Counted from the stretch's first letter, positions 16,792 through 24,470 are shown. The stretch is DNA of 26,649 bases from Verrucomicrobia bacterium UBA4286 (GCA_002395905.1 DGVK01000237.1:1-26649), one strand, 5' to 3'. Program-made: numbers and translations. Notes: a model not told the origin generated them from the sequence alone.

Positions 16792-18989
16792 AAAAAGAAG
16801 CCTTTCTTCTCGCCGCGGCATGCGCGGCGCTTGGAGCGGCGGCGCAGTCCGGTCTGTCCGTGACGGCCGATCGCATCGCGGCCGATCAGCGCACGGGGTC
16901 GCTGGTGGCCTCTGGCCATGTGAACGCGGTCTCGCATCCGTTCAGGCTGCTGTCTGAGGAGTTCTCACGCGATGCGAACGGAGTTACGAAGTTCTCCGCT
17001 CCCACGACCTTCACTACGTGCACGAACGAGTGCGGCCATATGCACTGGCGTGCGACAGGCGGCGCGGAGTATCTTGAGGGCAGATATGTCGGCATGAACG
17101 ACATGTGGCTCTATTTATGGGAGATTCCGGTTGCGTGGATGCCATATTGGCGCTATCCGCTCGATACCGACTACGGCCTGAGATTCATGCCAGGCTACAC
17201 GTCAAAATGGGGCGGCTACCTGCTTACGAAGTATGTCTACCGTCTCGCCGGCAATCCGTCCGATCCTGACGCGCCATTCGGTCTGCGCGGGGCTTCGCGT
17301 CTCGATCTCAGAACGAAGAACGGCGTCGCCCTCGGCCAGTCGCTCGATTGGGGGCTGGGTGATTTCGGCAGAGGCGGGTTCAGAGTGTATAACGCATGGG
17401 ACCTTGATCACGACCGCTACAGCAGGCATTGGAACGACAAGAAGCACGAGAACTACAAGAACTGGGGCAGCGAGGTCGAGTACAGGCGCTGGGCTGTCGA
17501 TCTGCACCACCGCTGGGAGCCGACAGAACGTGATGTCATCCGCGGGCGCGGCGCCGTCTACAGCGACTCGCATTTCAGGAACGACTTCCTGCGCGAGCAT
17601 ACGCTTACGTTCCGTAACAGATTTCTGGCGGGCTACACCGGGAACGAACTCGCGTGGGAGCACAACGAGAGCCTGTTCGGACTTGGCGTAAGCGTGTCAG
17701 GGCCGCTCAATGACTTCTATGACGGAGTGGCCCGTCTGCCGGAACTCTACTTCGACATTTCTCCGCAACCAGTTCTTTCCCTGCCGGTGAACTACGAGTC
17801 ATCTTCCCGCATAGGCTACCTCGACAGAATGCCGGCCGAATACGGCGGTTCGAAGACGCCCCGCACAGCCTACAGCCGACGTCCCGGCGCATGGGCCGAC
17901 TACAATACCTTCCGGATGGATTCCTACCACCGTCTTTCTGCTCCGTTCAAGGTCGCCGACGTGCTGTCGGTCGTGCCTCGCTTCGGCTTTCGCGGAACAT
18001 ACTGGAGCGACAGCGGCTACACCTCTGTGGACGGATGGAACCGTGCCGGTTCGAGCGGCGACTACATGGCGCGCGCGATTCTCGAAGGCGGCGTGACATT
18101 CGCCGCTCGCGGAACGGCTTGGATAGACGACCGCTGGCAGCACGTCGTCGAGCCATACCTCGATGTGCTTGCGCAGGAGGCGTGGTATAACTGTGATGGC
18201 GCGGGACGGCGCCCGTACATTTTCGACAATGTCGACGGCACTACCGACTGGCAGGACCAGTTCGCCGGGCGTTCTCGCGAGCTTCCCTACTCATGGTACG
18301 GCTTCACTCCCGGCTTCCGCAACATGCTCAGGCGTGCAGACGAGGCAGGGCGGCTCTCCTCGATTCTCGACCTCGATGTATATGCGGCTGTCCAGCTGAA
18401 CAAGTCCGACTGGACTGGCGGCAACCGCTACCACCGCCTTGCGAAGGTCGGCGAACCGAACTACGGCAAGGACTCGCCTACTGTCACGCCCGGAGTACGG
18501 GCCAGATGGTCGCCGGCACCAGGCACATCGCTCTCCGCACGGACGGAATACGACTGCGAATATGACAAGCTCGCCCTCGCCTCCGTAAGATGGGATCACA
18601 GGCTCAGCAGCCGCCTCAGCTGGTATGCCGAGGTCATTCATCGCGACCACAGGTGGTGGGATTATTCGTCTACCCCGTATGATCGCAAGCTTATGCGCAA
18701 CGAGGACTTCAACTGGGCCTACTACAGCTTTGTCGAAGTGGGTTTCGAGCAGGAGATATGCGATGCATTCGCCTGGGGACCCTACATCCGCTGGGACTGT
18801 CGTGAAGGCGAGTTCGAGGAGATCGGTTCGTGGTTCGACTACCGTACGGATTGTCTTGGCTTCCGGCTGAAGCTGAGCTATGAGAATTCCTACAAGCGTC
18901 TCGACGGCTCGGAGCATGAGGAGGATTGGCGCATCGGTTTTTATGTATATCTGAGAGCGTTTGGTCCTGACATGGGCGACATGTTCTGA
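16788..18989 (+). CDS. lptD: LPS-assembly outer membrane protein LptD
   Basis: LptD is the beta-barrel that inserts lipopolysaccharide into the outer leaflet of the outer membrane. The 733-residue protein starts with a signal peptide (KKEAFLLAAACAALGAAAQ). A short OstA-type beta-jellyroll domain follows (about 22-125: LSVTADRIAADQRTGSLVASGHV). The region IPVAWMPYWRYPLDTDYG, with its WMPYW signature, leads into a long aromatic-rich barrel whose alternating strands run to the end (FYVYLRAFGPDMGDMF). It is similar in size to E. coli LptD (about 780). No clear Shine-Dalgarno precedes the ATG, which overlaps the rng stop by 4 nt; the promoter just upstream may give a leaderless mRNA. The overall divergence means the call rests on domain order and the lpxK neighbour. 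Confidence 0.88.
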   Translation: MKKEAFLLAAACAALGAAAQSGLSVTADRIAADQRTGSLVASGHVNAVSHPFRLLSEEFSRDANGVTKFSAPTTFTTCTNECGHMHWRATGGAEYLEGRYVGMNDMWLYLWEIPVAWMPYWRYPLDTDYGLRFMPGYTSKWGGYLLTKYVYRLAGNPSDPDAPFGLRGASRLDLRTKNGVALGQSLDWGLGDFGRGGFRVYNAWDLDHDRYSRHWNDKKHENYKNWGSEVEYRRWAVDLHHRWEPTERDVIRGRGAVYSDSHFRNDFLREHTLTFRNRFLAGYTGNELAWEHNESLFGLGVSVSGPLNDFYDGVARLPELYFDISPQPVLSLPVNYESSSRIGYLDRMPAEYGGSKTPRTAYSRRPGAWADYNTFRMDSYHRLSAPFKVADVLSVVPRFGFRGTYWSDSGYTSVDGWNRAGSSGDYMARAILEGGVTFAARGTAWIDDRWQHVVEPYLDVLAQEAWYNCDGAGRRPYIFDNVDGTTDWQDQFAGRSRELPYSWYGFTPGFRNMLRRADEAGRLSSILDLDVYAAVQLNKSDWTGGNRYHRLAKVGEPNYGKDSPTVTPGVRARWSPAPGTSLSARTEYDCEYDKLALASVRWDHRLSSRLSWYAEVIHRDHRWWDYSSTPYDRKLMRNEDFNWAYYSFVEVGFEQEICDAFAWGPYIRWDCREGEFEEIGSWFDYRTDCLGFRLKLSYENSYKRLDGSEHEEDWRIGFYVYLRAFGPDMGDMF

Positions 18990-19002
18990 CGAGCGGGAAT
19001 GT

Positions 19003-19007
19003 GGAGG
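19003..19007 (+). promoter_or_regulatory. ribosome binding site that sets a TTG start for lpxK
   Basis: GGAGG lies 8 nt before TTG 19016, which is in frame with a GTG at 19001. The GTG itself has only AGCGGGAA upstream and overlaps the better site. I prefer TTG 19016. Confidence 0.55.
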
Positions 19008-19015
19008 GCGTTATC

Positions 19016-20197
19016 TTGCGCAAAGCGCCGCAGAGCGGAATAGAGCGTCTCGAGAGCCATCTCGTAAAGCTTATCCAGGAGAAGGGGGCCGATCAGGACC
19101 AAGGCGTAGGCGTGCGCCTGCTGCTTGCGGTTCTGAAGAGTATCAGCCTTGTTTTCGCGGCGGTAGTGTCGATTCGATACGCCTTGTACCGCACCGGTCT
19201 TTTGAGGCGTTTCCCTCTCGGCGTGCAGGTGATATCGATCGGCAATGTCACGGCGGGCGGCACCGGCAAGACTCCTGTCACGGAAATCTTCGCGCGCACT
19301 CTCGCGGCGGAGGGGCGCAAAGTGGCCATACTTTCCCGCGGATACCGCCGCAAAGAGGCGCCTTGGTGGAAGCGGCTCTTCACGCAGGTGATCGACCCGC
19401 CGCTCGTGGTCTCAGACGGACGCCGCGTGCTCCTTGACGCGGCGATCGGCGGAGACGAACCGTACATGCTCGCCTCGAATCTGCCGGGCGTTGCCGTAGT
19501 CGTCGATCGCAACCGTGTGAAGGCGGGGCGCTACGCCGTGAAGCGTCTCGGCTGCGACACGCTCATCCTCGACGACGGCTTCCAGTATCAGAAGCTGAAG
19601 CATTCAATCGAAGTCGTTCTCGTCGACTCTACAAACCCTTTCGGCAACGGAAACATGCTGCCGCGCGGAATACTGCGCGAGCCCGTGCGCCATCTCAAGC
19701 GCGCCGACATAATCTTCCTGACGAAGTGCCGCGGCGATGTTTCTTCCGTAAAGGAGGAGATTCGCCGCTACAACAAGACGGCCGACATTGTGGAATGCAA
19801 CCATACACCACGCATTCTCAAGGATGTATGGAGCCGTGAGGAACTGCCGCTTTCATGGCTTGACGGCAAGACGGTGTGCACGCTTTCGGGTATAGCTTCG
19901 CCGAAGGGGTTCGAAGATTCGCTGAGGCGTCTCGGCTCCAAGGTCGTCTGGTGCGAGCGCTACGCCGACCATCATCGCTATGATGCAAGCGAGGTTCTTT
20001 ATGCCGTCAACCGTACGGCCGACATGGGCGCCGATGCGCTCGTCACGACAGAGAAGGACGCCGTGCGCTTCCCGCGTTTCGAGACGGTGCCGGTCAAGTG
20101 CCTCTACCTCAGAATCGCGATAGAGATACTTTCGGGCGGCGAAAATTTTACGCAGATCATAAACAAGATATGCTTCAGGAGCGCGCATCAGAGATGA
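19016..20197 (+). CDS. lpxK: tetraacyldisaccharide 4'-kinase
   Basis: LpxK phosphorylates the 4' position of the lipid A disaccharide at the inner membrane. The protein is about 393 residues from the TTG start (398 from GTG 19001). It has a membrane-associated N-terminal helix (LLLAVLKSISLVFAAVVSI), then the Walker A loop ISIGNVTAGGTGKTP, AILSRGYRRK, ILDDGFQ, and the DHHRYDASEV and VTTEKDAVR motifs typical of the family. A region of about 35 charged residues before the membrane helix is longer than usual, so the true start could even be later. It begins 26 nt after lptD and ends in an ATGA overlap with murJ. With LptD it places lipid A synthesis and LPS insertion in one block. Confidence 0.94.
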   Translation: MRKAPQSGIERLESHLVKLIQEKGADQDQGVGVRLLLAVLKSISLVFAAVVSIRYALYRTGLLRRFPLGVQVISIGNVTAGGTGKTPVTEIFARTLAAEGRKVAILSRGYRRKEAPWWKRLFTQVIDPPLVVSDGRRVLLDAAIGGDEPYMLASNLPGVAVVVDRNRVKAGRYAVKRLGCDTLILDDGFQYQKLKHSIEVVLVDSTNPFGNGNMLPRGILREPVRHLKRADIIFLTKCRGDVSSVKEEIRRYNKTADIVECNHTPRILKDVWSREELPLSWLDGKTVCTLSGIASPKGFEDSLRRLGSKVVWCERYADHHRYDASEVLYAVNRTADMGADALVTTEKDAVRFPRFETVPVKCLYLRIAIEILSGGENFTQIINKICFRSAHQR

Positions 20198-21765
20198 AGC
20201 GTGGTGGATCGTCCGGCGGCGGAATGCTCCGCAACGCGTTCACCGTAGGCTCTTTCACGGCGCTCTCCAGAGTTCTCGGTCTGGTGAGGGAGATGCTCCA
20301 GTCGCGGCTTATCGGCGCAGGTGTCGAGCAGAGCGCTTTCACGATGGCTTTCGCCATACCGAACATGGCGCGCAAACTTTTCGGCGAAGGCGCGCTCACC
20401 GCCGCATTTGTGCCGGTGTTCAAAGCGTCCGTCGAGACTGAGTCTCTTGAGAGGGCCGCACGGCTCGCTCGAAGCGTTATGACAATGGTGCTCCTTATGC
20501 TTGGCGCGTTTGTCATTCTTTCATCTGGCGTGCTCGGGCTTCTGGAAGGATTCGGAACGGCTGTCGGTGTCGAGGATCGGGCGCGCTTTTCTCTTACGCT
20601 CGGTCTTGTGCGGACGCTTCTGCCCTATATGCTTTTCATCTGCGGTGCGGCGTTCGGCATGGGCGTTCTCAATTCTCTAGGCAGGTTCAAGGCGTCAAGT
20701 TTCATGCCCTGCCTCTTGAACATATGCTGGATAGGCGCTCTCGCCTGGATGATGTTCTTCCCCGAGCTGACCCTGACCCAGCGTATACGCCGCGTCGCCG
20801 TGACAATTCTGGCGGCCGGCGCGCTCCAGATGGCTTTTCTCATGTGGCGCATGCATGCCGCAGGCGTGACGCCCAGTCTCTCGTTCAGAGGCTGGCGCGA
20901 TGAAAAAGTGCGCATCGTATGGCGCAACCTCGGCGTGGCGGCGCTTGGCGCCGGTGCCGTCCAGCTCAACTATCTTCTAGACCAGCTTCTGGCATACTGC
21001 GCCAGCCCGTGGGCCGCCGGGGTCATAGGCTATGCCGAGCGCCTTATGGATCTGCCGCTCGGAATCGTCGGCGTGGCGTTCGGCACGGTTCTCCTGCCTG
21101 CATTCTCCGGTCTTTTCGCCAAGGGCGACGTCGATGGAGCAAGAGCGACTCTGAGATCGTCGGTGCAGTCTCTGATGTTTGTCATGCTGCCTTCCGCCGC
21201 CGGACTGTTCGTTCTTGCGCCCGAGGTGACAGGCGTCGTCTACCAGGGCGGGGCGTTCGGCGGCGAGGCGACGACGCGCGTCGCGCGCGCTCTTGCCGTG
21301 TACTCCCTCGGCCTCGGATTTTTCGGTCTTTTAAAGTCTCTTGTGCCGTGGTTCCAGGCGCAGAACGACATGAAGACGCCGCTCAAGGTTTCGCTGATCA
21401 CCGTAGTCCTCAACGCCGCACTGAACATCATGGCCGTGCTCCTTCTGCCGGAGGAGTGGCGTCATGTCGGTCTTGCCGCGTCCACGGTGGTCTGCGCGGC
21501 TGCGGGATGCGCGCTTCTGGCGGCGTTCGCCCGCAAAAAGAACGGTTCGCTGGGACTCGGCCCGTCTGTCGGCTCTGTCGCCGCGATGCTTGCCGCATCG
21601 CTTGCAATGGCGGCGGTGCTTGCGGCCGTCCGCCCGATTGTGGCGCCTTGGAACTCTGTAGCCGCGCTCGCCGTTCTTGTCGCGACCGGAATGCTTGTAT
21701 ACGCGCTTGCCGCGCTTGCTCTGTTTAGAGGGCGCGTTAAAACCTTCCTCCGCCGCCGTCCTTGA
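20194..21765 (+). CDS. murJ: lipid II flippase MurJ
   Basis: MurJ moves lipid II across the inner membrane and belongs to the MVF/MATE-like MOP superfamily. The 523-residue protein has about 14 hydrophobic segments. N-terminal marks are RNAFTVGSFTALSRVLGLVREML and AFTMAFAIPNMARKLFGEGALTAAFVPVF, the latter being the MurJ R-x-LFxEGAFxxAFVPV signature. It also has LMDLPLGIVGVAFGTVLLPAFSG. ATG 20194 is chosen because it forms a 4-nt overlap with the lpxK stop and leads into MKRGG; AGGAG lies 12 nt upstream. An earlier ATG at 20170 has no ribosome binding site. It ends the envelope cluster. Confidence 0.95.
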   Translation: MKRGGSSGGGMLRNAFTVGSFTALSRVLGLVREMLQSRLIGAGVEQSAFTMAFAIPNMARKLFGEGALTAAFVPVFKASVETESLERAARLARSVMTMVLLMLGAFVILSSGVLGLLEGFGTAVGVEDRARFSLTLGLVRTLLPYMLFICGAAFGMGVLNSLGRFKASSFMPCLLNICWIGALAWMMFFPELTLTQRIRRVAVTILAAGALQMAFLMWRMHAAGVTPSLSFRGWRDEKVRIVWRNLGVAALGAGAVQLNYLLDQLLAYCASPWAAGVIGYAERLMDLPLGIVGVAFGTVLLPAFSGLFAKGDVDGARATLRSSVQSLMFVMLPSAAGLFVLAPEVTGVVYQGGAFGGEATTRVARALAVYSLGLGFFGLLKSLVPWFQAQNDMKTPLKVSLITVVLNAALNIMAVLLLPEEWRHVGLAASTVVCAAAGCALLAAFARKKNGSLGLGPSVGSVAAMLAASLAMAAVLAAVRPIVAPWNSVAALAVLVATGMLVYALAALALFRGRVKTFLRRRP

Positions 21766-21820
21766 AACGGCCTGCGGACATCTTGGCGAAGATTTGAAAA
21801 CTACGCGACAATCGCCTTTC

Positions 21821-21843
21821 CGCCCTTGCCTTGCGCAAGGGCG
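21821..21843 (+). other. 9-bp hairpin after murJ overlapping a promoter
   Basis: CGCCCTTGC (21821-21829) pairs exactly with GCAAGGGCG (21835-21843) around a 5-nt loop. An alternative 12-nt palindrome, CCTTGCGCAAGG, lies inside it. No T-tract follows, so it is a weak terminator at best. It contains the likely -35 region of the promoter at 21826-21855 and could be a protein-binding site. Confidence 0.55.
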
Positions 21844-21855
21844 ATTTGCTATAAT
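21826..21855 (+). promoter_or_regulatory. extended -10 promoter of the structured RNA
   Basis: TGCTATAAT (21847-21855) is a perfect TGnTATAAT. TTGCCT (21826-21831) lies 18 nt upstream as a four-of-six -35. The expected start is about 21862. It transcribes the structured region and perhaps the SUMF1-fold gene beyond. Confidence 0.7.
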
Positions 21856-21861
21856 GTGTGC

Positions 21862-22106
21862 GTTAGGTTGAGAAAGGCGGCGGGTGCCGTCATGATGCCG
21901 AGCGCTAGATTTCCCGCGTGGCAGGGGTGAAGAAAAGTAACCAACCACCGCGTTTGGGCCGCGTCAGGTGAAAGCTTGAGAACCTATCACGCAGAGACGC
22001 AACGAAAAGGACACTGCCTGTCCGTGCAGTATCGCCTCATCGGTTGTATCTCTTTAGGTATTCTCAAGCACCTCACCTGATGCATCGGAGGAGGTGTCTA
22101 TTTTTT
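21862..22106 (+). ncRNA. structured RNA, about 245 nt, unknown family (ncRNA or attenuator leader)
   Basis: The region between a promoter and an intrinsic terminator folds into a long rod. Stem 1 pairs 21961-21971 with 22073-22083 (11 bp, one G-U). Stem 2 pairs 21974-21982 with 22061-22069 (9 bp, perfect). Short stems follow: 21983-21986 with 22055-22058, AGAGA 21993-21997 with 22049-22053, and 21999-22003 with 22043-22047. The tip has a GGACA/TGTCC hairpin (22009-22023) competing with ACTGC/GCAGT. The 5' 100 nt can close by GGTTG/CAACC and GCGGG/CCCGC. Stem 1 shares bases with the terminator hairpin, which is typical of attenuators. It lacks the hallmark motifs of tmRNA, SRP RNA, RNase P RNA and the TPP, cobalamin, SAM-I, c-di-GMP and FMN riboswitches. 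The gene beyond starts 77 nt after the terminator. Start and end are inferred. Confidence 0.6.
22069..22106 (+). terminator. intrinsic terminator
   Basis: CACCTC (22069-22074) pairs with GAGGTG (22091-22096). The inner part adds CC/GG and GA/TC pairs around a TGCA loop. A T-rich tail, TCTATTTTTT (22097-22106), follows. The left arm overlaps the 3' arm of the long RNA stem, so the two folds exclude each other. Confidence 0.8.
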
Positions 22107-22182
22107 CGTACTACTTCCGATATCTGGCAAGGCGGTCGCTGTAGGAAGAGTAGATTTTGAACAAACCGAAAGGAAACGAAAG

Positions 22183-23493
22183 ATGAACATGAAAAAGATG
22201 ATGATGGCGCTGGCGGCGGGTTCGCTGGCGATCACGGCACAGGCGCTTACGCTGTCTGTCAAAGACGTTAAGATCGCCCAGCGCTATCCGTGGAACGGGC
22301 TGGTCGATATCGACTACACGGTCGTGTGCGACGAGCCGGCGACGAACATATGGGTCTATCCCGTGGGATACGATGCGGACTTCAACGTCTCGGTGGCCCC
22401 GCGCACGCTTGAGGGCGACGGCGTGAACGGCGCGCCGGTGACCGTGGGAGCGGAGGGCGAGAAGACGTTCCGCATGACGTGGAACATGGCCGCCGACATG
22501 CCCGCCAACTACAACCGGGCAAAATTCTCGATGAAGATGTACGCCTACGCCGGTGCCGCGCCGTACATGGTGATCGACCTTTCCGCCGGCGCAAATGCCG
22601 AGAAGTACGAGGTGAGTTACCTGAGCGAGATGCCCGATACCGAATGGCCGGTTGAATATAAGACCACGAAGCTGGTGTTGAAGCTTGTATTGCCTGGTAC
22701 GTTTACGATGGGCAGCCCAGCAGAGGAGGTGGGGCACGATTATGCTGGAACAGGTTATGAAACTCAGCACAAGGTGACGCTCACGCAGTCGTTCTACATG
22801 GGCGTGTTCGAACTCACCCAGCAGCAGTACAATCTTGTGATGGGTTCTAATCCATCGTCTTATAAAGGTGATTCGCGTCCTGTGGAGGGAGTTTCTTACA
22901 ATGCCATCCGCGGCTCCACGCTCGGCGCGGCATGGCCAAGTCATCGGCAGGTGGACGCTACATCGTTTATGGGTAAACTTCGTGCGCGCACGGGCTTGAC
23001 CTTTGATCTCCCCACCGAGGCGCAGTGGGAATACACCTGTCGTGCAGGTACTGGTTCTGCTCTCAATAATGGATTGAACATTACAAATACCAATCGAAGT
23101 GTTCAATTGAATGATGTTGCACGTTATAATGGTAATTTGTCTGATGGCAGGGGGGGATATTCAGAACATACAATTGTTGGTTCTTACAAATCGAACGCAT
23201 GGGGATTTTATGACATGCATGGTAATGTGTCAGAGTGGTGTCTAGATTGGTTTCAGGGGAATTTGACGAGTTCTCCGACAACCGAGCCTAAAGGGCCCAG
23301 TTCGGGATCATATCGTTTGGTACGAGGAGGTGGATGGTTCTCTAATAACCCATATGAAGGTAATGCTGTTGGCCAGAGGAGTGCTTGTAGGTGGCAATAT
23401 TATTCTGGAAATTGGTTGTATAATCCAAATCATAGGCCTTCCGATGGCAATCAAGGACGGGGTTTCCGCGTGTGCTGCCTCCCCGCAGAGTGA
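22183..23493 (+). CDS. secreted SUMF1/C-type-lectin-fold protein
   Basis: The 436-residue protein has a signal peptide (MNMKKMMMALAAGSLAITAQA). A beta-rich N-terminal domain follows (about 22-160: LTLSVKDVKIAQRYPWNGLVDIDYTV). The SUMF1 (FGE-sulfatase) domain spans about 165-432, with PGTFTMGSP, FYMGVFELTQQQYNLVMG, RPVEGVSYN, FDLPTEAQWEYTCRAGT, GFYDMHGNVSEWCLDWF, LVRGGGW and GRGFRVC. It lacks the paired active cysteines of true formylglycine-generating enzymes, so a binding role is more likely than catalysis. C-type-lectin folds of this type are frequent targets of diversity-generating retroelements; the stretch RGGGWFSNN to GFRVC is where a variable region would lie. The first 500 nt are GC-rich, and about 22690-23460 is clearly AT-richer than all neighbours. 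AGGA lies 8 nt before the ATG. Likely cell-surface or periplasmic. Confidence 0.88.
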   Translation: MNMKKMMMALAAGSLAITAQALTLSVKDVKIAQRYPWNGLVDIDYTVVCDEPATNIWVYPVGYDADFNVSVAPRTLEGDGVNGAPVTVGAEGEKTFRMTWNMAADMPANYNRAKFSMKMYAYAGAAPYMVIDLSAGANAEKYEVSYLSEMPDTEWPVEYKTTKLVLKLVLPGTFTMGSPAEEVGHDYAGTGYETQHKVTLTQSFYMGVFELTQQQYNLVMGSNPSSYKGDSRPVEGVSYNAIRGSTLGAAWPSHRQVDATSFMGKLRARTGLTFDLPTEAQWEYTCRAGTGSALNNGLNITNTNRSVQLNDVARYNGNLSDGRGGYSEHTIVGSYKSNAWGFYDMHGNVSEWCLDWFQGNLTSSPTTEPKGPSSGSYRLVRGGGWFSNNPYEGNAVGQRSACRWQYYSGNWLYNPNHRPSDGNQGRGFRVCCLPAE

Positions 23494-23645
23494 ATGAGGC
23501 GTGTGGCGGCAGCGATCTGGCGGCGGTCGCGGGGTGGCTGGTTGCAATCGAGTGCAACCGAAAAACAAAGCGCCGCAATCGGCAGCAATCGAAAGCAGCC
23601 GATAGCAATCGAGAAACAACCAACCACTAAGCGAGAGGCACCCTA
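23494..23645 (+). other. intergenic region filled with GCAATCG repeats
   Basis: There is no gene in these 152 nt. The first part is GC-rich and purine-rich without a clear hairpin terminator. From 23540 it carries the short repeats listed separately. The ribosome binding site of the next gene (GAGAGG) lies at its end. Confidence 0.6.
23540..23611 (+). repeat. cluster of GCAATCG palindromic repeats, copy 1
   Basis: The cluster begins with a perfect inverted repeat, GGTTGCA-ATCGAG-TGCAACC (23540-23559). GCAATCG then recurs at 23575, 23585 and 23605. The 20-mer TCGGCAGCAATCGAAAGCAG (23579-23598) recurs exactly at 24134-24153, inside the next gene. The sequence is AT-richer than the flanks. Confidence 0.8.
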
Positions 23646-24470
23646 ATGGCAACCGAGCTTTTCAAAAACTCGACTGGCTACAAGCGGCTTGATGTTTACA
23701 TCTTGATGAACATCATCCAGCTTGAGACGCTCGTGTTCTGTCGCCGGTTCCTCTCGCTTGAAAACGACCCCTGCGGACGCCAGTTCGACCAGATGACGCA
23801 GGCCGCCCGCTCCGGCGTGAAGAACCTCACCGAGGGCAGCGAACGCCAGGCGACGTCGATGCAGACCACGCTCAAGCTCATCGACGTGGCCAAGGCGTCG
23901 CTCTGCGAGCTGCGCGACGACTACCTCACCTGGCTTCTCGACAAGAACATGCCGCCGTGGCCGCAGCGTTCGCCCGAGGCGCAGGAGGTGTATGCCGTGC
24001 GCTTCGATGCGCCGAATTACGGCGAGGATGTGAATTACGACCTCGCGCGGCACATCATCGCACAGCGCGCGCGATTTGCCAAGTGGTTTGGCGGGGGCGG
24101 TAATCGATTGCAATCGAATGCTATCGATAGCATTCGGCAGCAATCGAAAGCAGAGGCCGGCATCGCCTTTGCCAATGCGATGCTGATTCTCATCGGGCGG
24201 GCCTTGCACATGCTTGATAAGCTGCTGAAGCAGCATGGCGATGATTTCGTGAAAGAGGGCGGCTTCTCCGAGCGCATGACGGCGGCGCGCGTTGAAGAGA
24301 AGCGCCGCGAGCGGCGCGCCGTCGATGAAGATGCGCCGCCTTGCCCCAGGTGCGGCGGCATCATGCGCCTAAGGCACGGCAAGAATGGCGATTTCTGGGG
24401 TTGCATCAACTACCCGGCCTGCAAAGGCACAAAAGAGGCCGCGCCACGCGCGGTCAAGGAGGGCTTATGA
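23646..24470 (+). CDS. four-helix-bundle protein with C-terminal topoisomerase-type zinc ribbon
   Basis: The 274-residue protein belongs to the S23-like four-helix-bundle group (the 'four helix bundle suffix domain' form). Its N-terminal part reads KNSTGYKRLDVYILMNIIQLETLVFCRRFLS and has FDQMTQAARSGVKNLTEGSER, the classic helix-2 signature of the family. The last helix is near FANAMLILIGRALHMLDKLLKQ. A basic linker leads to a zinc ribbon with Cys233, Cys236, Cys253 and Cys259 (CPRCGG...WGCINYPAC), like DNA topoisomerase I C-terminal fingers; nucleic-acid binding is inferred. Avd, the accessory protein of diversity-generating retroelements, is a related four-helix bundle. Residues about 153-169 (NRLQSNAIDSIRQQSKA) are encoded by a palindromic repeat and look like an in-frame insertion. 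GAGAGG lies upstream of the ATG. The stop overlaps the next start (ATGA). Confidence 0.85.
   Translation: MATELFKNSTGYKRLDVYILMNIIQLETLVFCRRFLSLENDPCGRQFDQMTQAARSGVKNLTEGSERQATSMQTTLKLIDVAKASLCELRDDYLTWLLDKNMPPWPQRSPEAQEVYAVRFDAPNYGEDVNYDLARHIIAQRARFAKWFGGGGNRLQSNAIDSIRQQSKAEAGIAFANAMLILIGRALHMLDKLLKQHGDDFVKEGGFSERMTAARVEEKRRERRAVDEDAPPCPRCGGIMRLRHGKNGDFWGCINYPACKGTKEAAPRAVKEGL
24102..24153 (+). repeat. palindromic repeat inside a coding sequence, copy 2
   Basis: A 14-nt palindrome (24104-24117, centred on TTGCAA) is followed by a perfect 22-nt palindrome (24115-24136, centred on ATCGAT). The 20-mer shared with the upstream intergenic copy (24134-24153) then follows. The whole is in frame in the four-helix-bundle gene and reads NRLQSNAIDSIRQQSKA. 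Confidence 0.85.

Noticed and set aside
21862..22106. Assignment of the structured RNA as 6S, SRP, tmRNA, RNase P RNA or a T-box
   Set aside because: No SRP helix-8 loop motif, no tRNA-like CCA end, no GAGGAAAGTCC of RNase P and no T-box TGGNACCGCG were found. The rod shape is 6S-like, but the length and 5' domain do not fit well.
22111..23106. Minus-strand open frame (331 codons) opposite the SUMF1-fold gene
   Set aside because: The + strand product has a signal peptide and full SUMF1 motifs. The reverse product has none and extends into the untranslated leader.
22183..23493. Active formylglycine-generating enzyme (sulfatase maturation)
   Set aside because: The paired cysteines of the FGE active site are missing and no sulfatase gene is near. 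The fold is kept but catalysis is unlikely.
23494..23645. DGR template repeat downstream of the lectin-fold gene
   Set aside because: Read by eye, nothing here or elsewhere in the window matches the 23330-23490 stretch with A substitutions.
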